Shown here piece by piece: positions 33,991-44,505 of a DNA stretch of 64,000 nucleotides. The notes under the pieces are model-generated. The model did no database searches. It had not been told where the DNA came from and was given only the letters and a program-made list of their open reading frames with translations. The position numbers and the translations under genes were made by a program. Each line of letters opens with the position of its first letter. Positions within the stretch are counted from its first letter, which is position 1. Source of the stretch: an uncultured Paraprevotella sp. (GTDB taxonomy: Bacteria > Bacteroidota > Bacteroidia > Bacteroidales > Bacteroidaceae); contig CALUKY010000007.1 of NCBI GenBank assembly GCA_944321345.1, positions 31,714 to 95,713 on the forward strand, read 5' to 3'.

Positions 33991-36531
33991 ATGAACAATC
34001 AATTTTCACCCAAAATAACCGAGGTTCTCAACTACAGCAAGGAAGAAGCTCTTCGCCTGCAAAGCAGTGCCGTTGACCCGGAACACATACTGCTGGGCAT
34101 CCTACGCTGCGGTGAAGGCAAAGCGGTGGAGATCCTGAAAGGACTGGTGCCCAACCTGCGCACCATAAAGGAACGCCTTGACACTCTGTGCCTTCAGCAC
34201 AGTCAAAAGCTCCCCCTGTTAAACGATGAAGACATTCTATTAAGCGAAAAATCTTCCAAAATACTGAAATTGTGCCTTTTGGAAGCCAGACTGCTGAAAT
34301 CGGACGTGGCCGACACCGAGCATGTCCTGCTGGCCATACTGAAGGAGAAGGACAACAATGCATATAAGGTGCTCGACGGCATGTCCATTTCATATGATGA
34401 CATTTTGAACCGACTGACACAAAAACCTGACATCAAGTCAGGCCTCGGGTTCACAGACGACGAAGAAGAGGATGATTTTGAACCAATCGGCGGCCCGGAG
34501 AAAAGCGCCTCACAGGCAGGCGGCACCTCTGCCACATCTTCTACAACCTACAAGGCAAACGGAACAGGCAATACCCCGGTACTTGACAACTTCGGTACCG
34601 ATCTGACCCGCGCGGCAGCCGAAGGGCTGCTTGACCCGGTAATAGGACGCGAAAACGAAACAATGCGCCTGGCACAGATCCTGAGCCGCCGCAAAAAGAA
34701 CAACCCGATCCTGATCGGTGAACCGGGAGTCGGAAAATCGGCTATCGTAGAAGGACTGGCCCTGCGCATCGTGCAGAAGAAGGTGGCCCGCATCCTGTTC
34801 AACAAGCGCATCGTGGCGCTCGACATGACGGCCGTAGTGGCAGGAACAAAATACCGCGGACAGTTTGAAGAGCGTATCCGCAATATATTGAACGAGTTGC
34901 AGAAGAATCCGGACGTGATTCTCTTTATTGACGAGATACACACCATCGTAGGTGCCGGATCGGCTCCGGGAAGCATGGACGCCGCCAATATTCTGAAACC
35001 GGCTTTGGCACGCGGCGAAATCCAATGTATCGGTGCCACGACCATCGACGAATTCAAGAAGAGCATCGAAAAGGACGGAGCTCTGGAACGCCGCTTCCAG
35101 AAGGTTCTGGTAGAACCGACCACTACCGAAGAAACACTCCGGATCCTGGAGAATATCAAAGACCGTTATGAGGAACATCATAATGTGCGCTATACTCAGG
35201 CTGCTCTCGAAGCTTGTGTAAAATATACCGAGCGTTATGTATCCGACCGTTGTTTCCCGGACAAAGCCATTGACGCTCTTGACGAAGCCGGATCACGGGT
35301 GCATCTGTCGCACATTCCGGTTTCCAAGGAGATTGAGGCTAAAGAAAAGGAGGTGGAACACCTGAAAGCTCTGAAAAACGAAGCGGTAAAGAACCAGAAC
35401 TTTGAACTGGCAGCCGACTATCGCGACCAGGAAAGCAACGCACAGCGAGAACTGGACCTCATGCGCCAGGAATGGGAAAAGCAGCTCAACAACGAACGTG
35501 TAACCGTGGATGAAGATGACATTGCCCGCGTGGTTGCCCTGATGACGGGAATCCCCGTAGAAAAAATCGGCATCACGGAAACCGGACGCCTGAAGAATAT
35601 GGCATCGGAACTCAAGCATGCCGTAATCGGACAGGATGATGCTATCGAGAAACTGGTGAAAGCCATCCAACGCAGCCGTGTGGGACTGAAAGACCCAAAC
35701 AAACCGATCGGCACTTTCATGTTCCTGGGACCGACCGGTGTGGGTAAAACCTACCTGACCAAAAAACTGGCCGAGAGTCTGTTCGGCTCGGAAGACGCGC
35801 TGATCCGTATCGACATGAGCGAATATATGGAGAAGCACACCGTGAGCCGCATGGTGGGAGCGCCTCCGGGATACGTGGGCTACGAAGAGGGCGGACAACT
35901 CACTGAAAAGGTACGCCGCAAGCCCTACTCCATCCTGCTGCTCGACGAGATCGAGAAGGCTCATTCGGATGTGTTCAACATCCTGTTGCAGGTGATGGAC
36001 GAAGGCCGCATGACAGACGGCAACGGCACGACGGTAGACTTCCGCAACACGGTGATTATCATGACCTCCAACTGCGGAACGCGCCAGTTGAAAGAGTTCG
36101 GCAAAGGTATCGGTTTCAGCACCATCAACGAGCCGATTAATAAGGAGCAGAGCCGTTCGGTCATCTCCAAGGCCCTTAACAAACAGTTTGCTCCGGAGTT
36201 CCTGAACCGTCTGGACGAAATCATCAACTTTGACCAGCTCGACAAGGAAAGTATCCGCAAGATTGTAGATATCGAACTCAAACCGCTCGTAAAGCGCATT
36301 CACGAGATGGGCTACAATTTTGAAATCAGCGAAGAAGGCAAGAACTTCCTGGCCGACAAGGGGTATGACGTGCAGTACGGTGCCCGTCCGCTGAAACGCG
36401 CCTTGCAGCATTATATAGAAGATGCAATGTGCGAACTGATCATCAACGAAGAGGCCACTCCGGGTGACACCATTTCTGCCGATCTGGCCGAAGCGAAAGA
36501 TCGCCTGAAACTGACCGCGAAAAAGGGATAA
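33991..36531 (+). CDS. clpC: ClpC-type AAA+ unfoldase
   Basis: ClpC unfolds proteins and feeds them to ClpP. The 846-residue protein has two Clp-N repeats (residues 1-150; NYSKEEALRLQSSAVDPEHIL), a disordered linker rich in Asp/Glu/Ser/Thr, AAA-1 with GEPGVGKS and Walker B LFIDEIHT, a short UVR-type middle region (NFELAADYRDQESNAQREL) that marks ClpC rather than ClpB, and AAA-2 with GPTGVGKT and LLLDEIEKA. The ATG at 33991 starts the Clp-N domain cleanly; the frame is open back to 33847. The C-terminus ends in a basic tail. Confidence 0.93.
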   Translation: MNNQFSPKITEVLNYSKEEALRLQSSAVDPEHILLGILRCGEGKAVEILKGLVPNLRTIKERLDTLCLQHSQKLPLLNDEDILLSEKSSKILKLCLLEARLLKSDVADTEHVLLAILKEKDNNAYKVLDGMSISYDDILNRLTQKPDIKSGLGFTDDEEEDDFEPIGGPEKSASQAGGTSATSSTTYKANGTGNTPVLDNFGTDLTRAAAEGLLDPVIGRENETMRLAQILSRRKKNNPILIGEPGVGKSAIVEGLALRIVQKKVARILFNKRIVALDMTAVVAGTKYRGQFEERIRNILNELQKNPDVILFIDEIHTIVGAGSAPGSMDAANILKPALARGEIQCIGATTIDEFKKSIEKDGALERRFQKVLVEPTTTEETLRILENIKDRYEEHHNVRYTQAALEACVKYTERYVSDRCFPDKAIDALDEAGSRVHLSHIPVSKEIEAKEKEVEHLKALKNEAVKNQNFELAADYRDQESNAQRELDLMRQEWEKQLNNERVTVDEDDIARVVALMTGIPVEKIGITETGRLKNMASELKHAVIGQDDAIEKLVKAIQRSRVGLKDPNKPIGTFMFLGPTGVGKTYLTKKLAESLFGSEDALIRIDMSEYMEKHTVSRMVGAPPGYVGYEEGGQLTEKVRRKPYSILLLDEIEKAHSDVFNILLQVMDEGRMTDGNGTTVDFRNTVIIMTSNCGTRQLKEFGKGIGFSTINEPINKEQSRSVISKALNKQFAPEFLNRLDEIINFDQLDKESIRKIVDIELKPLVKRIHEMGYNFEISEEGKNFLADKGYDVQYGARPLKRALQHYIEDAMCELIINEEATPGDTISADLAEAKDRLKLTAKKG

Positions 36532-36548
36532 AACTTTAAACAATAGTT

Positions 36549-36585
36549 AAAATGCCAGTCAACTTTACTGACTGGCATTTTTTTT
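36549..36585 (+). terminator. Terminator of clpC
   Basis: AATGCCAGTCA pairs with TGACTGGCATT, loop ACTTTAC, then a run of T. Directly followed by the htpG leader. Confidence 0.85.
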
Positions 36586-36631
36586 GTACTTATCCCGACA
36601 GAAAAATCAAACAACAAAAAATTATACTATT

Positions 36632-38686
36632 ATGCAGAAAGGTAATATTGGGGTTACAACCGAAAACATTTTCCCCATCATCAAGAAATTCTTGTATAGT
36701 GATCACGAAATCTTCTTGCGCGAAATCGTTTCAAACGCCGTAGACGCAACCCAGAAACTGAAGACTTATGCCAACAAAGGCGATTTCAGCGGCGAAATGG
36801 GCGAGCTGAAGGTAACCGTTTCACTCGACACCGAGAAGGGTACCATCACCGTGAGCGACCGTGGTATCGGTATGACCGCCGAGGAGATCGAGAAATACAT
36901 CAACCAGATTGCCTTCTCAGGAGCCAATGACTTCCTGGACAAATATAAAGAGGATGCCAATGCCATCATCGGCCACTTCGGTTTGGGATTCTACTCTTCA
37001 TTCATGGTGAGCAAGCAAGTGGAAATCGTCACCAAGAGCTATAAGGAAGGCGCACAGGCCGTGAAATGGACCTGCGACGGAAGCCCTTCTTACGAACTGA
37101 CTGAAGTGGAAAAGGCCGACCGCGGTACGGACATCATCATGCACATTGATGACGACTGCAAGGAATTCCTCGACAAGCACAAGATTCAGGAACTGCTGAA
37201 CAAGTATTGCCGCTTCTTGCCTATCCCTGTGGCTTTCGGAAAGAAAACCGAGTGGAAGGACGGCAAGCAGGTAGAAACCGAAGAGGACCTGATTATCAAC
37301 GATGTGGAACCGCTTTGGACGCGCAAGCCAAGCGATCTGAAGGACGAGGACTACAAGAGCTTCTACCGCACTCTGTATCCGATGAGCGACGAGCCTCTGT
37401 TCTGGATTCACCTGAATGTGGACTATCCGTTCAACCTGACCGGTATCCTTTACTTCCCGAAAATCAAGAGCAACATGGAGTTGCAGCGTAACAAGATCCA
37501 ACTCTACTGCAACCAGGTTTATGTAACGGATTCTGTAGAAGGTATCGTACCTGACTTCCTGACTCTGTTGCATGGCGTTATCGACTCTCCGGACATTCCG
37601 TTGAACGTAAGCCGCAGCTACCTGCAGAGCGACAGCAACGTAAAGAAGATCTCTACCTATATTACCAAGAAGGTAAGCGACCGCCTGCAGAGCATCTTCA
37701 AGAACGACCGTAAGGACTTCGAGCAGAAATGGGATGACATTAAGATTTTCATCAACTACGGTATGCTGACCCAGGACGATTTCTATGACAAGGCCAAGAA
37801 CTTCGCCCTGTTCAAGGACTGCGACGGAAAATACTTCACCTTCGAGGAGTATCAGACTCTGATCAAGGACAACCAGACTGACAAGGAAGGAAACTTGATT
37901 TATCTGTATGCCAACGACAAGGACGCACAGTACACATATATCGAAGCTGCCAAGAACAAGGGATACAGCGTATTGCTGCTCGACGGACAGTTGGACACTC
38001 CGGTTGTTTCCATGCTGGAGCGCAAGTTCGAAAAGAGCCGCTTCACTCGTGTGGATGCCGATGCCATCGACCGCTTGATCGTGAAGGACAGCGACAACAA
38101 GTCAGCCGTAGACGCTGACACAAGTGCCAAATTGTCATCTATGTTCAAGAGCCAGATGCCGGAAATGAAACAGACCGAATTCCAGATCGAGGCACAAAGC
38201 ATGGGCGAACAGTCTACTCCGGTATTGATCGTACAGAGCGAGTATATGCGCCGTATGAAAGAGATGGCACAGATCCAGCCGGGCATGTCATTCTATGGCG
38301 AGATGCCGGACATGTACACCCTGGTACTGAATACTGACCACCAGCTCATCAAGAATGTGATGGAGGACAGCAAGGAAAAGACTGCCGAAAACCTGAAGCC
38401 GATCGAGGCCGAAATCAAGGGACTCAGCGCACGTCAGGCTGTTTTGCGCCAGCAGCAGGAAAACAAGAAGCCGGAAGAAATCACTCAGGAAGAGAAAGAC
38501 CAGCTGAACCAGTGTGGCAACGACATTCTGGCTCAGGAAAAGAAACGCGACGAAGTGATGGCCGAATATGCAGCCAGCAACCCGATTGTACATCAGTTGA
38601 TTGACCTGGCATTGCTGCAAAACGGCATGCTGAAGGGCGAGGCTCTGAATAACTTCGTAAAGAGAAGCATCGACCTGATCAAATAA
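36632..38686 (+). CDS. htpG: Chaperone HtpG (Hsp90)
   Basis: Bacterial Hsp90. The 684-residue protein has the GHKL ATP-binding motifs: EIVSNAVDA (N-box), SDRGIGMT, and GHFGLGFYS. The middle domain includes NVSRSYLQSD with the conserved Arg. The C-terminal dimerisation domain ends with NFVKRSIDLIK. Unlike most bacterial HtpG, it contains an acidic/Gln-rich C-terminal region (QQQENKKPEEITQEEKDQLN). The ATG at 36632 (MQKGNIGVTTENIF) is the usual Bacteroidales start. Its transcript ends at the strong hairpin 38720-38763. Confidence 0.94.
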   Translation: MQKGNIGVTTENIFPIIKKFLYSDHEIFLREIVSNAVDATQKLKTYANKGDFSGEMGELKVTVSLDTEKGTITVSDRGIGMTAEEIEKYINQIAFSGANDFLDKYKEDANAIIGHFGLGFYSSFMVSKQVEIVTKSYKEGAQAVKWTCDGSPSYELTEVEKADRGTDIIMHIDDDCKEFLDKHKIQELLNKYCRFLPIPVAFGKKTEWKDGKQVETEEDLIINDVEPLWTRKPSDLKDEDYKSFYRTLYPMSDEPLFWIHLNVDYPFNLTGILYFPKIKSNMELQRNKIQLYCNQVYVTDSVEGIVPDFLTLLHGVIDSPDIPLNVSRSYLQSDSNVKKISTYITKKVSDRLQSIFKNDRKDFEQKWDDIKIFINYGMLTQDDFYDKAKNFALFKDCDGKYFTFEEYQTLIKDNQTDKEGNLIYLYANDKDAQYTYIEAAKNKGYSVLLLDGQLDTPVVSMLERKFEKSRFTRVDADAIDRLIVKDSDNKSAVDADTSAKLSSMFKSQMPEMKQTEFQIEAQSMGEQSTPVLIVQSEYMRRMKEMAQIQPGMSFYGEMPDMYTLVLNTDHQLIKNVMEDSKEKTAENLKPIEAEIKGLSARQAVLRQQQENKKPEEITQEEKDQLNQCGNDILAQEKKRDEVMAEYAASNPIVHQLIDLALLQNGMLKGEALNNFVKRSIDLIK

Positions 38687-38719
38687 TTCTGCGAGAAAAT
38701 CACAGAACACCCTATAACG

Positions 38720-38763
38720 CAAAGCGCTCCGGGAACGGCAAAGTTCCCCGGAGCGCTTTGTTT
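38720..38763 (+). terminator. Terminator of htpG
   Basis: CAAAGCGCTCCGGGAAC at 38720-38736 pairs with GTTCCCCGGAGCGCTTTG at 38743-38760 (one bulge), followed by TTTG. Confidence 0.8.
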
Positions 38764-39136
38764 GTTTCAGACTCATTTCACGGACAGTTTGTACACCCTA
38801 AAAGCCAAACGGCTTACCCAGCCTTTTCAGAAAATAATTCAACGAAACGGATTATGGGATGAAAAACATGCGTTTTCCGGATGTTTACCTTCATTTTTCG
38901 CCAGTTTGTACGAATAAAAAGAAAGTATCTCAAATCATCTAACGGAAAACTATCAAAAACTTGTCGGGAGCAAAAAGGCAAATCGTGCCGATGAATGCTT
39001 CCGGTCATCAGCAGAAAACAAACGATACGTGAGATACAGCATTTTTTCTTTCTGAATGCCTCTGTTTTTATTAGAGATGTACTTTCTCAAAAACAGTTTA
39101 TCTTTTATTATCCAGAGAATTACCAAAAACAAAAAA
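38764..39136. other. Intergenic region between htpG and the ABC-F gene
   Basis: No gene is supported. Two short open frames (one per strand, under 75 codons) lack a start context and any family likeness. No -7 box or repeat stands out. Confidence 0.5.
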
Positions 39137-39196
39137 CCTTGAGATTTGCATTTCCGAAGTTCTTAATCCATACAGCGGAAAATGCAAATTCCAAGG
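39137..39196 (-). terminator. Terminator of the ABC-F gene
   Basis: On the minus strand CCTTGGAATTTGCATTTTCCG pairs with CGGAAATGCAAATCTCAAGG with two small mismatches, and TTTTTTGTTTTT follows. It lies 32 bases past the stop at 39228. Confidence 0.75.
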
Positions 39197-39227
39197 CCTT
39201 TTATAGGTCATTATGACCAAATGTCTG

Positions 39228-41132
39228 TCACGATTCAAATTCGCTCAGCTCCAGCCAGCGCATACTCTTCTCGTCGAGTTCGTCGTTCAGTTCCGGCAGA
39301 CGCTTGGACATGGCTGTAATCTCTTCCACAGAAATCGTACCTCCGCAAAGAGCTGCCTCAATCTGCCTTTTCTCTTCTTCAAGAGCGGCAATATCTTTCT
39401 CTAACTGGGCAAACTCCTGTTTCTCCTTATAGGTCAGACGCTTTTTCTCCGTGTTCTGGTTGCGGGAGGCGACCGGCTTCGGAGTTTCTTTCGCTTCCTT
39501 TTCGCGTTGGAGTTTCTCTTCTTCACGCTTCAACTGGTCCTGTTCGTCCTTCCACTCCCGATACTGCGAATAGTTTCCGGGGAAGTCTTTCACATCTCCC
39601 TGCCCGTTGAACACCAGCAGATGGTCTACCACCTTATCCATAAAGTAACGGTCGTGGCTCACCACAATGACGCATCCTTTGAAATTTTGCAGATATTCTT
39701 CCAGAATCTGCAGGGTAACGATGTCCAGATCGTTCGTCGGCTCATCCAGAATCAGGAAGTTCGGATTACGCATCAGCACAGTGCAGAGATGCAGACGGCG
39801 CTTCTCGCCACCGCTCAGCTTGTATACATAGCTTTGCTGCTGCTTGGGCGAGAACATGAAGTGTTGCAGGAACTGCATGGCAGAAAGATGACGGCCGCCA
39901 CCCAAATCCACATACTCGGCCACGTTGCGCACCACATCAATCACCTTCATCTGGTCGTCGAACTGCAAGCCCTCCTGTGAATAATAACCAAACTGCACGG
40001 TTTCGCCCACCACGATACGACCGCTGTCGGGCTTCACTTCACCCAAAAGCATCTTGATAAAGGTGGACTTACCGGTACCGTTGTTTCCCACAATACCCAT
40101 TTTCTCGTAACGGGAGAAGGTGTAGAAGAAATCCTTCAGAATCACCTTGTCGGGGCCGAAACTCTTTGAGATATACTCCGCCTCGAAAATCTTGCTTCCT
40201 ATATAAGAGGACTTCACCTCGAGCGACACGCTCTTTTCGTTCATGCGGCGCTTGGCCACTTTCTCCAACTCGTAAAACGCTTCCTGACGGTAGCGGGCCT
40301 TATGTCCGCGGGCGCAAGGCATACGGCGCATCCAGTCCAGCTCCGTGCGATAAAGGTTGTTGGCACGGGCTATCTCGGCATTCATGGCGTCAATACGTTC
40401 CTGACGTTTCTCCAAATAGTAGCTGTATGATCCCTTATAAGTGTAGATCTGCTCATTGTCGAGCTCAAAGATTTCCGTACAGACACGGTCCAGAAAATAA
40501 CGGTCGTGAGTCACCATCAGCAAGGTAAGCGAGCTGCGACTCAGATATTTCTCCAGCCATTCGATCATATCCAGATCCAAATGGTTGGTAGGCTCGTCGA
40601 GAATCAGCAGATCGGGCTCGGTAATCAGAATATTGGCCAAGGCCACACGTTTGAGCTGACCGCCGGAAAGATGACGGATTTTCTGGTCGAAATCAAAGAT
40701 TTTTAATTTTGAGAGAATCTGTTTGGCACGACTCTCATAATCCCACGCCTTCTCCTGATCCATACGGTCGAGCAGTTCTTCCAGGCCGGGATTGCCCGGT
40801 GTCTGCATGCACTGCTCATATTCCTTGATCAGACTGGTCACGGAGTTTCCGTGCCAGAAACAGGCTTCCATAATGGTCAGATCGGGAGGATAGACCGGCG
40901 ATTGCTGCAGATAACCCACCCGCAGATCGCGTTTGAACACGACACTACCCTCGTCGTACGAATCCTGTCCACACAGAATATTCAGCAAAGTGGTCTTTCC
41001 CGTTCCGTTTTTGGCGATGAGCCCTACACGCTGCCCCTCGGCAATACCCAAAGAGAGATTCTCAAAAAGCACGCGGTCGCCCACCCGACGGGTAAGCCCT
41101 TCGACTTGCAAATATGAATTTACTAATGCCAT
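39228..41132 (-). CDS. Uup-like ABC-F ATPase
   Basis: A 634-residue soluble protein with two ABC ATPase domains and no membrane spans. NBD1 has Walker A AKNGTGKTT, signature LSGGQLKRV and Walker B LLILDEPTNHLDL; NBD2 has GNNGTGKST, LSGGEKRR and LILDEPTNDLDI. An arm/linker with RARANN- and GHKARYRQEA-like sequence joins them. A charged C-terminal coiled coil (about residues 530-634) is the mark of the Uup branch, whose members bind DNA or ribosomes. The family resolves stalled or collided ribosomes. It is divergent from rho, with 272 bases between the starts. Confidence 0.88.
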   Translation of the reverse strand: MALVNSYLQVEGLTRRVGDRVLFENLSLGIAEGQRVGLIAKNGTGKTTLLNILCGQDSYDEGSVVFKRDLRVGYLQQSPVYPPDLTIMEACFWHGNSVTSLIKEYEQCMQTPGNPGLEELLDRMDQEKAWDYESRAKQILSKLKIFDFDQKIRHLSGGQLKRVALANILITEPDLLILDEPTNHLDLDMIEWLEKYLSRSSLTLLMVTHDRYFLDRVCTEIFELDNEQIYTYKGSYSYYLEKRQERIDAMNAEIARANNLYRTELDWMRRMPCARGHKARYRQEAFYELEKVAKRRMNEKSVSLEVKSSYIGSKIFEAEYISKSFGPDKVILKDFFYTFSRYEKMGIVGNNGTGKSTFIKMLLGEVKPDSGRIVVGETVQFGYYSQEGLQFDDQMKVIDVVRNVAEYVDLGGGRHLSAMQFLQHFMFSPKQQQSYVYKLSGGEKRRLHLCTVLMRNPNFLILDEPTNDLDIVTLQILEEYLQNFKGCVIVVSHDRYFMDKVVDHLLVFNGQGDVKDFPGNYSQYREWKDEQDQLKREEEKLQREKEAKETPKPVASRNQNTEKKRLTYKEKQEFAQLEKDIAALEEEKRQIEAALCGGTISVEEITAMSKRLPELNDELDEKSMRWLELSEFES

Positions 41133-41254
41133 ATACTTACTTAAATTTCATGCGAAAATACACATTTTTTGCCATGCTGGCACCAAGATTTGTTTTTTTG
41201 TTCGGAAAATAAAAAAAAGACAGCAAAAAAAAAGATTATCAAAAAAAAAAGAAG

Positions 41255-41262
41255 TATATTTG
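41255..41262 (+). promoter_or_regulatory. -7 box of rho
   Basis: TATATTTG, perfect TAnnTTTG, 142 bases ahead of the ATG at 41405, leaving a long leader. Confidence 0.6.
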
Positions 41263-41273
41263 CACAACTAATT

Positions 41274-41302
41274 GATGCGGCTAATTTCTTATCGCATCAA
41301 AT
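41274..41302 (+). promoter_or_regulatory. Hairpin near the 5' end of the rho leader
   Basis: TTGATGCG and CGCATCAA form a perfect 8-bp stem with a 12-13-base loop, a few bases after the predicted transcript start. It may protect the leader or take part in rho autoregulation. No U-run follows. Confidence 0.5.
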
Positions 41303-41404
41303 CCATCCAATTTATTTTTATATTCTCAACTTTATGCCTATTCTATGCACAATCCCATCAGGAGTGCAGAAAGGTTTCAATTTAAAATTTCAATTTTATT
41401 ATAT

Positions 41405-43525
41405 ATGCACACGAAAAGTGAACTAGAAGAAATGCCACTGGAGCAGTTGCAGGACATTGCACGTGATTTGGGCATCTCTATCAAGTCGGGCGATGAAAAA
41501 ATCGACTTGATTTACCAAATCATTGACACTCAGTCAGAATTGTCGGCAGCAGCACAGGTAAAGGCAGCTGAAACAAAAGCGACCACAAAGCGCAAAAGAA
41601 TCTCCAAAAAAGAAAGTGACCACGTTTATTCAGCCTCACAAGGCAGTGGTGAAAACTTTGACTTGAAAAAGAAAACGACAAAAAACAAAGCGACAGAAGC
41701 CGCAGTTGAAGAACCGGCAGCACCTAAAGAAAAAAAGGAGCCGCAGACAGAAGTACAGGAAACAACCGTAGAAGTGGCAGCAGCTCCTAAAAGAAGAGGA
41801 AGAAAAACCAAGGCAGAAAAAGCTGCTGAAGAAGAAAAGACAACTCTGGAAAAAACAGAAGCAGTTTCTGAACCTGCCGTAACAAAAGAAAGCACAAAGA
41901 AAACACGCACAAGCAAAAAAGAAACAAAAAAAGACAATCAGCTGGCGCTGAATTTCGAAGATTTTGACTTCTCCAGCAATTCCAATGAAGATTCCATACC
42001 CGAGTTCCTTCTGGAAACCCAGGCTAGCGAACAGGTTGCAACAGAAGAACCCTCACCGGAAGTAACCGAAACAGCTGAAAACGATAAAGAGAAAAATGAC
42101 ACAACCGAGCAGACTGTAAACACTGAAAACAATACACCACAAAACACAATCTCTGAAGAAGAGTTTTTCTCAAACAAAGAACCTGACTTTATCATCATTC
42201 AGGATTTGCCTGTAGAAGAAGAGGCAATTATTCCTGAAAACACTCCGTCACTCAACGTTCCTGAGAATCTGGAACTGCAACAAAATGTCATTCCTCAGGA
42301 CGTCATTCCGGAAGATACTTCATGGACTATGCCAGTTCTGCCCGAAAGCAATAATGAAACGAACAACCGGAAAGAGCCGGTTAGCGAACAGCAACCCGCT
42401 TATGATTTCGGAGATATTCTTACCGGACAGGGAGTACTGGAGATCATGCCCGACGGCTATGGCTTCTTGAGATCAAGTGACTATAACTACTTGTCTTCTC
42501 CGGATGATATTTACGTAAGCAATTCACAAATCAAACTTTTTGGACTGAAAACCGGTGATGTGGTAGAAGGACCGGTACGCCCTCCAAAAGAAGGAGAAAA
42601 ATATTTTCCGCTCATTCGTGTAACACAAATCAATGGAAGAGAACCGAGCGAAGTGCGCGACCGCGTTCCGTTCGAACATCTTACTCCATTGTTTCCGGAC
42701 GAGAAATTCAAATTATGCAAAGGCTACAATGATTCGTTGTCGGCCCGTATCGTGGATCTGTTCGCCCCGATCGGAAAAGGACAACGCGCCCTGCTTGTGG
42801 CTCAGCCTAAGACCGGTAAGACCATGCTGATGAAGGATATTGCCAATGCCATTGCCGCCAACCATCCGGAAGCTTACCTCATCATGCTGCTCATTGATGA
42901 GCGTCCGGAAGAGGTAACGGATATGGCACGCACCGTAAATGCGGAAGTCATTGCTTCTACTTTCGACGAGCCGGCAGAACGCCACGTGAAAATCGCAGGC
43001 ATCGTACTGGAAAAAGCAAAACGCATGGTAGAATGCGGACACGATGTAGTGATCTTCCTGGATTCCATCACCCGATTGGCACGAGCATACAACACCGTAT
43101 CACCGGCCAGCGGAAAAGTCTTGTCGGGAGGTGTGGATGCCAATGCCCTGCACAAGCCGAAACGTTTCTTCGGTGCAGCACGTAATATCGAAAACGGCGG
43201 CTCACTGACCATCATCGCTACTGCCCTGATCGATACCGGAAGCAAAATGGATGAGGTAATCTTCGAAGAATTCAAGGGAACCGGAAACATGGAGTTACAG
43301 CTGGACCGTACGTTGAGCAACAAACGTATCTTCCCAGCCGTAAACATCATGGCCTCAAGCACTCGCCGCGACGATCTGTTGCATGACAAGACAACTTTGG
43401 ACCGTATGTGGGTATTGCGTCGCTTCCTTTCTGACATGAACTCGGTAGAAGCCATGAACAAGATCAAGGAACCACTGGAACGCTCAAAAGACAACGAAGA
43501 ATTCCTGATGAGCATGAACTCATAA
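41405..43525 (+). CDS. rho: Transcription termination factor Rho with a long disordered insert
   Basis: Rho is the hexameric RNA helicase that terminates untranslated transcripts. Of 706 residues, 1-50 are the N-terminal helical domain ([19 protein letters not shown]), about 58-330 are a low-complexity insert rich in Lys, Glu, Thr and Asn, and from 332 comes the RNA-binding cold-shock-like domain ([15 protein letters not shown]). The ATPase core has Walker A PKTGKT near residue 468, [20 protein letters not shown] (Walker B) and the Q/R loops. E. coli Rho has about 419 residues and no such insert. Disordered Rho inserts in gut Bacteroides are reported to drive condensates. Start chosen at [11 protein letters not shown]. 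Confidence 0.95.
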   Translation: MHTKSELEEMPLEQLQDIARDLGISIKSGDEKIDLIYQIIDTQSELSAAAQVKAAETKATTKRKRISKKESDHVYSASQGSGENFDLKKKTTKNKATEAAVEEPAAPKEKKEPQTEVQETTVEVAAAPKRRGRKTKAEKAAEEEKTTLEKTEAVSEPAVTKESTKKTRTSKKETKKDNQLALNFEDFDFSSNSNEDSIPEFLLETQASEQVATEEPSPEVTETAENDKEKNDTTEQTVNTENNTPQNTISEEEFFSNKEPDFIIIQDLPVEEEAIIPENTPSLNVPENLELQQNVIPQDVIPEDTSWTMPVLPESNNETNNRKEPVSEQQPAYDFGDILTGQGVLEIMPDGYGFLRSSDYNYLSSPDDIYVSNSQIKLFGLKTGDVVEGPVRPPKEGEKYFPLIRVTQINGREPSEVRDRVPFEHLTPLFPDEKFKLCKGYNDSLSARIVDLFAPIGKGQRALLVAQPKTGKTMLMKDIANAIAANHPEAYLIMLLIDERPEEVTDMARTVNAEVIASTFDEPAERHVKIAGIVLEKAKRMVECGHDVVIFLDSITRLARAYNTVSPASGKVLSGGVDANALHKPKRFFGAARNIENGGSLTIIATALIDTGSKMDEVIFEEFKGTGNMELQLDRTLSNKRIFPAVNIMASSTRRDDLLHDKTTLDRMWVLRRFLSDMNSVEAMNKIKEPLERSKDNEEFLMSMNS

Positions 43526-43565
43526 TTACTTCAGACTGCATAAGAACAAGTACATAATCATCATA

Positions 43566-43617
43566 TAAAAAGAGTCCTATTATTCTCTCTGTTTTCGAGT
43601 TTAATAGGACTCTTTTT
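43566..43617 (+). terminator. Terminator of rho
   Basis: AAAAAGAGTCCTATTA at 43566-43581 pairs with TAATAGGACTCTTTTTT at 43601-43617. It may also serve the convergent AraC gene (stop 43642). Confidence 0.85.
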
Positions 43618-43641
43618 TATAGATCATGACCAATCAAGGCA

Positions 43642-44505
43642 TTAAAATTCTTCAAAAGCCGGTACATGAACCTTGCCGGGATTCTGCCGGTAATATACCG
43701 GAGATACCCCCATACAACGTTTAAAGAAACGGCTGAAATAAGACTGATCCGGAAAGCCTAAGGCATTGCTCACTTCCTGAATGGTCTTGTCAGTGCGGTC
43801 CAACATACCTAATGCAGAAGAAAAAAGCTTGTAGTCAATCAGAGATTTGGGTGTTTTCTGTAACACCCGCCGACTGATCTGGGTTAAATATTTGGTAGAT
43901 ATACATAACTGCTCTGCATAAAAACGCACTCCATGTTCTGTCGTATAATTATTTTCCAGAAGAAACATAAAACGCTTGAAAAGAGTTTGAATACGCATGG
44001 TATCATTGCTTTTCAAATCCGGATAATACTCCAGAACCACTCCGTAAATACCTTTAATGAATACCTCGATAAGCGAAGTGAGCAAATCGTGACGGAAGGG
44101 ATTTCTCTTGTCTTTATAACCATACTCAAATAAAGCACAAAAGCCTTTTACGCTATCACGTGCTTCCGGGATGATAAACCAATGAACCTTATGGAAAAGA
44201 AGGCCGAAAAAACGAGGCTCCAGACGCTGTCCCACCTCATGCATGATGCTTCGGAGAAAAGAAACAAAAAAGACTTTGAAATCTTTTGTATGTTTTATTA
44301 ACTTTATTTCCGAATCCGGCTGAATAAAGAACATTACATTCTCTTTTGCCCTGTACTCTTTTTCATTCACAGACACAAGGGCACTTCCCTTTTCTACAAA
44401 TAGAACCACCTGCCGGGTAGGTGCAAGCAAGAAAGACGGAATATTCTGCAAATCAGTATGAAAACAATTATAATACTCCGATTCTGAGAAATTTAATTGC
44501 AACAT
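43642..44505 (-). CDS. AraC-family transcriptional regulator
   Basis: A 287-residue protein: an N-terminal cupin-like ligand/dimer domain (about 1-160; SVNEKEYRAKENVMFFIQP) and a C-terminal double HTH (about 190-280): FYAEQLCISTKYLTQISRR is the first helix pair, and IQEVSNALGFPDQSYFSRFF, then KRCMGVSPVYYR, is the second with the AraC signature. It is divergent from the RND efflux operon with 170 bases between the starts, so local control of the pump is likely; the inducer is unknown. Confidence 0.85.
   Translation of the reverse strand: MLQLNFSESEYYNCFHTDLQNIPSFLLAPTRQVVLFVEKGSALVSVNEKEYRAKENVMFFIQPDSEIKLIKHTKDFKVFFVSFLRSIMHEVGQRLEPRFFGLLFHKVHWFIIPEARDSVKGFCALFEYGYKDKRNPFRHDLLTSLIEVFIKGIYGVVLEYYPDLKSNDTMRIQTLFKRFMFLLENNYTTEHGVRFYAEQLCISTKYLTQISRRVLQKTPKSLIDYKLFSSALGMLDRTDKTIQEVSNALGFPDQSYFSRFFKRCMGVSPVYYRQNPGKVHVPAFEEF

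Noticed and set aside
38814-39216. Two small frames (64 and 73 codons) in the htpG/ABC-F gap
   Set aside because: No start context, no family likeness, and they cover the ABC-F terminator or random AT-rich sequence.
41169-41426. 85-codon frame ahead of rho
   Set aside because: Lies across the rho promoter and leader and overlaps the rho start; Lys-rich from A-runs.
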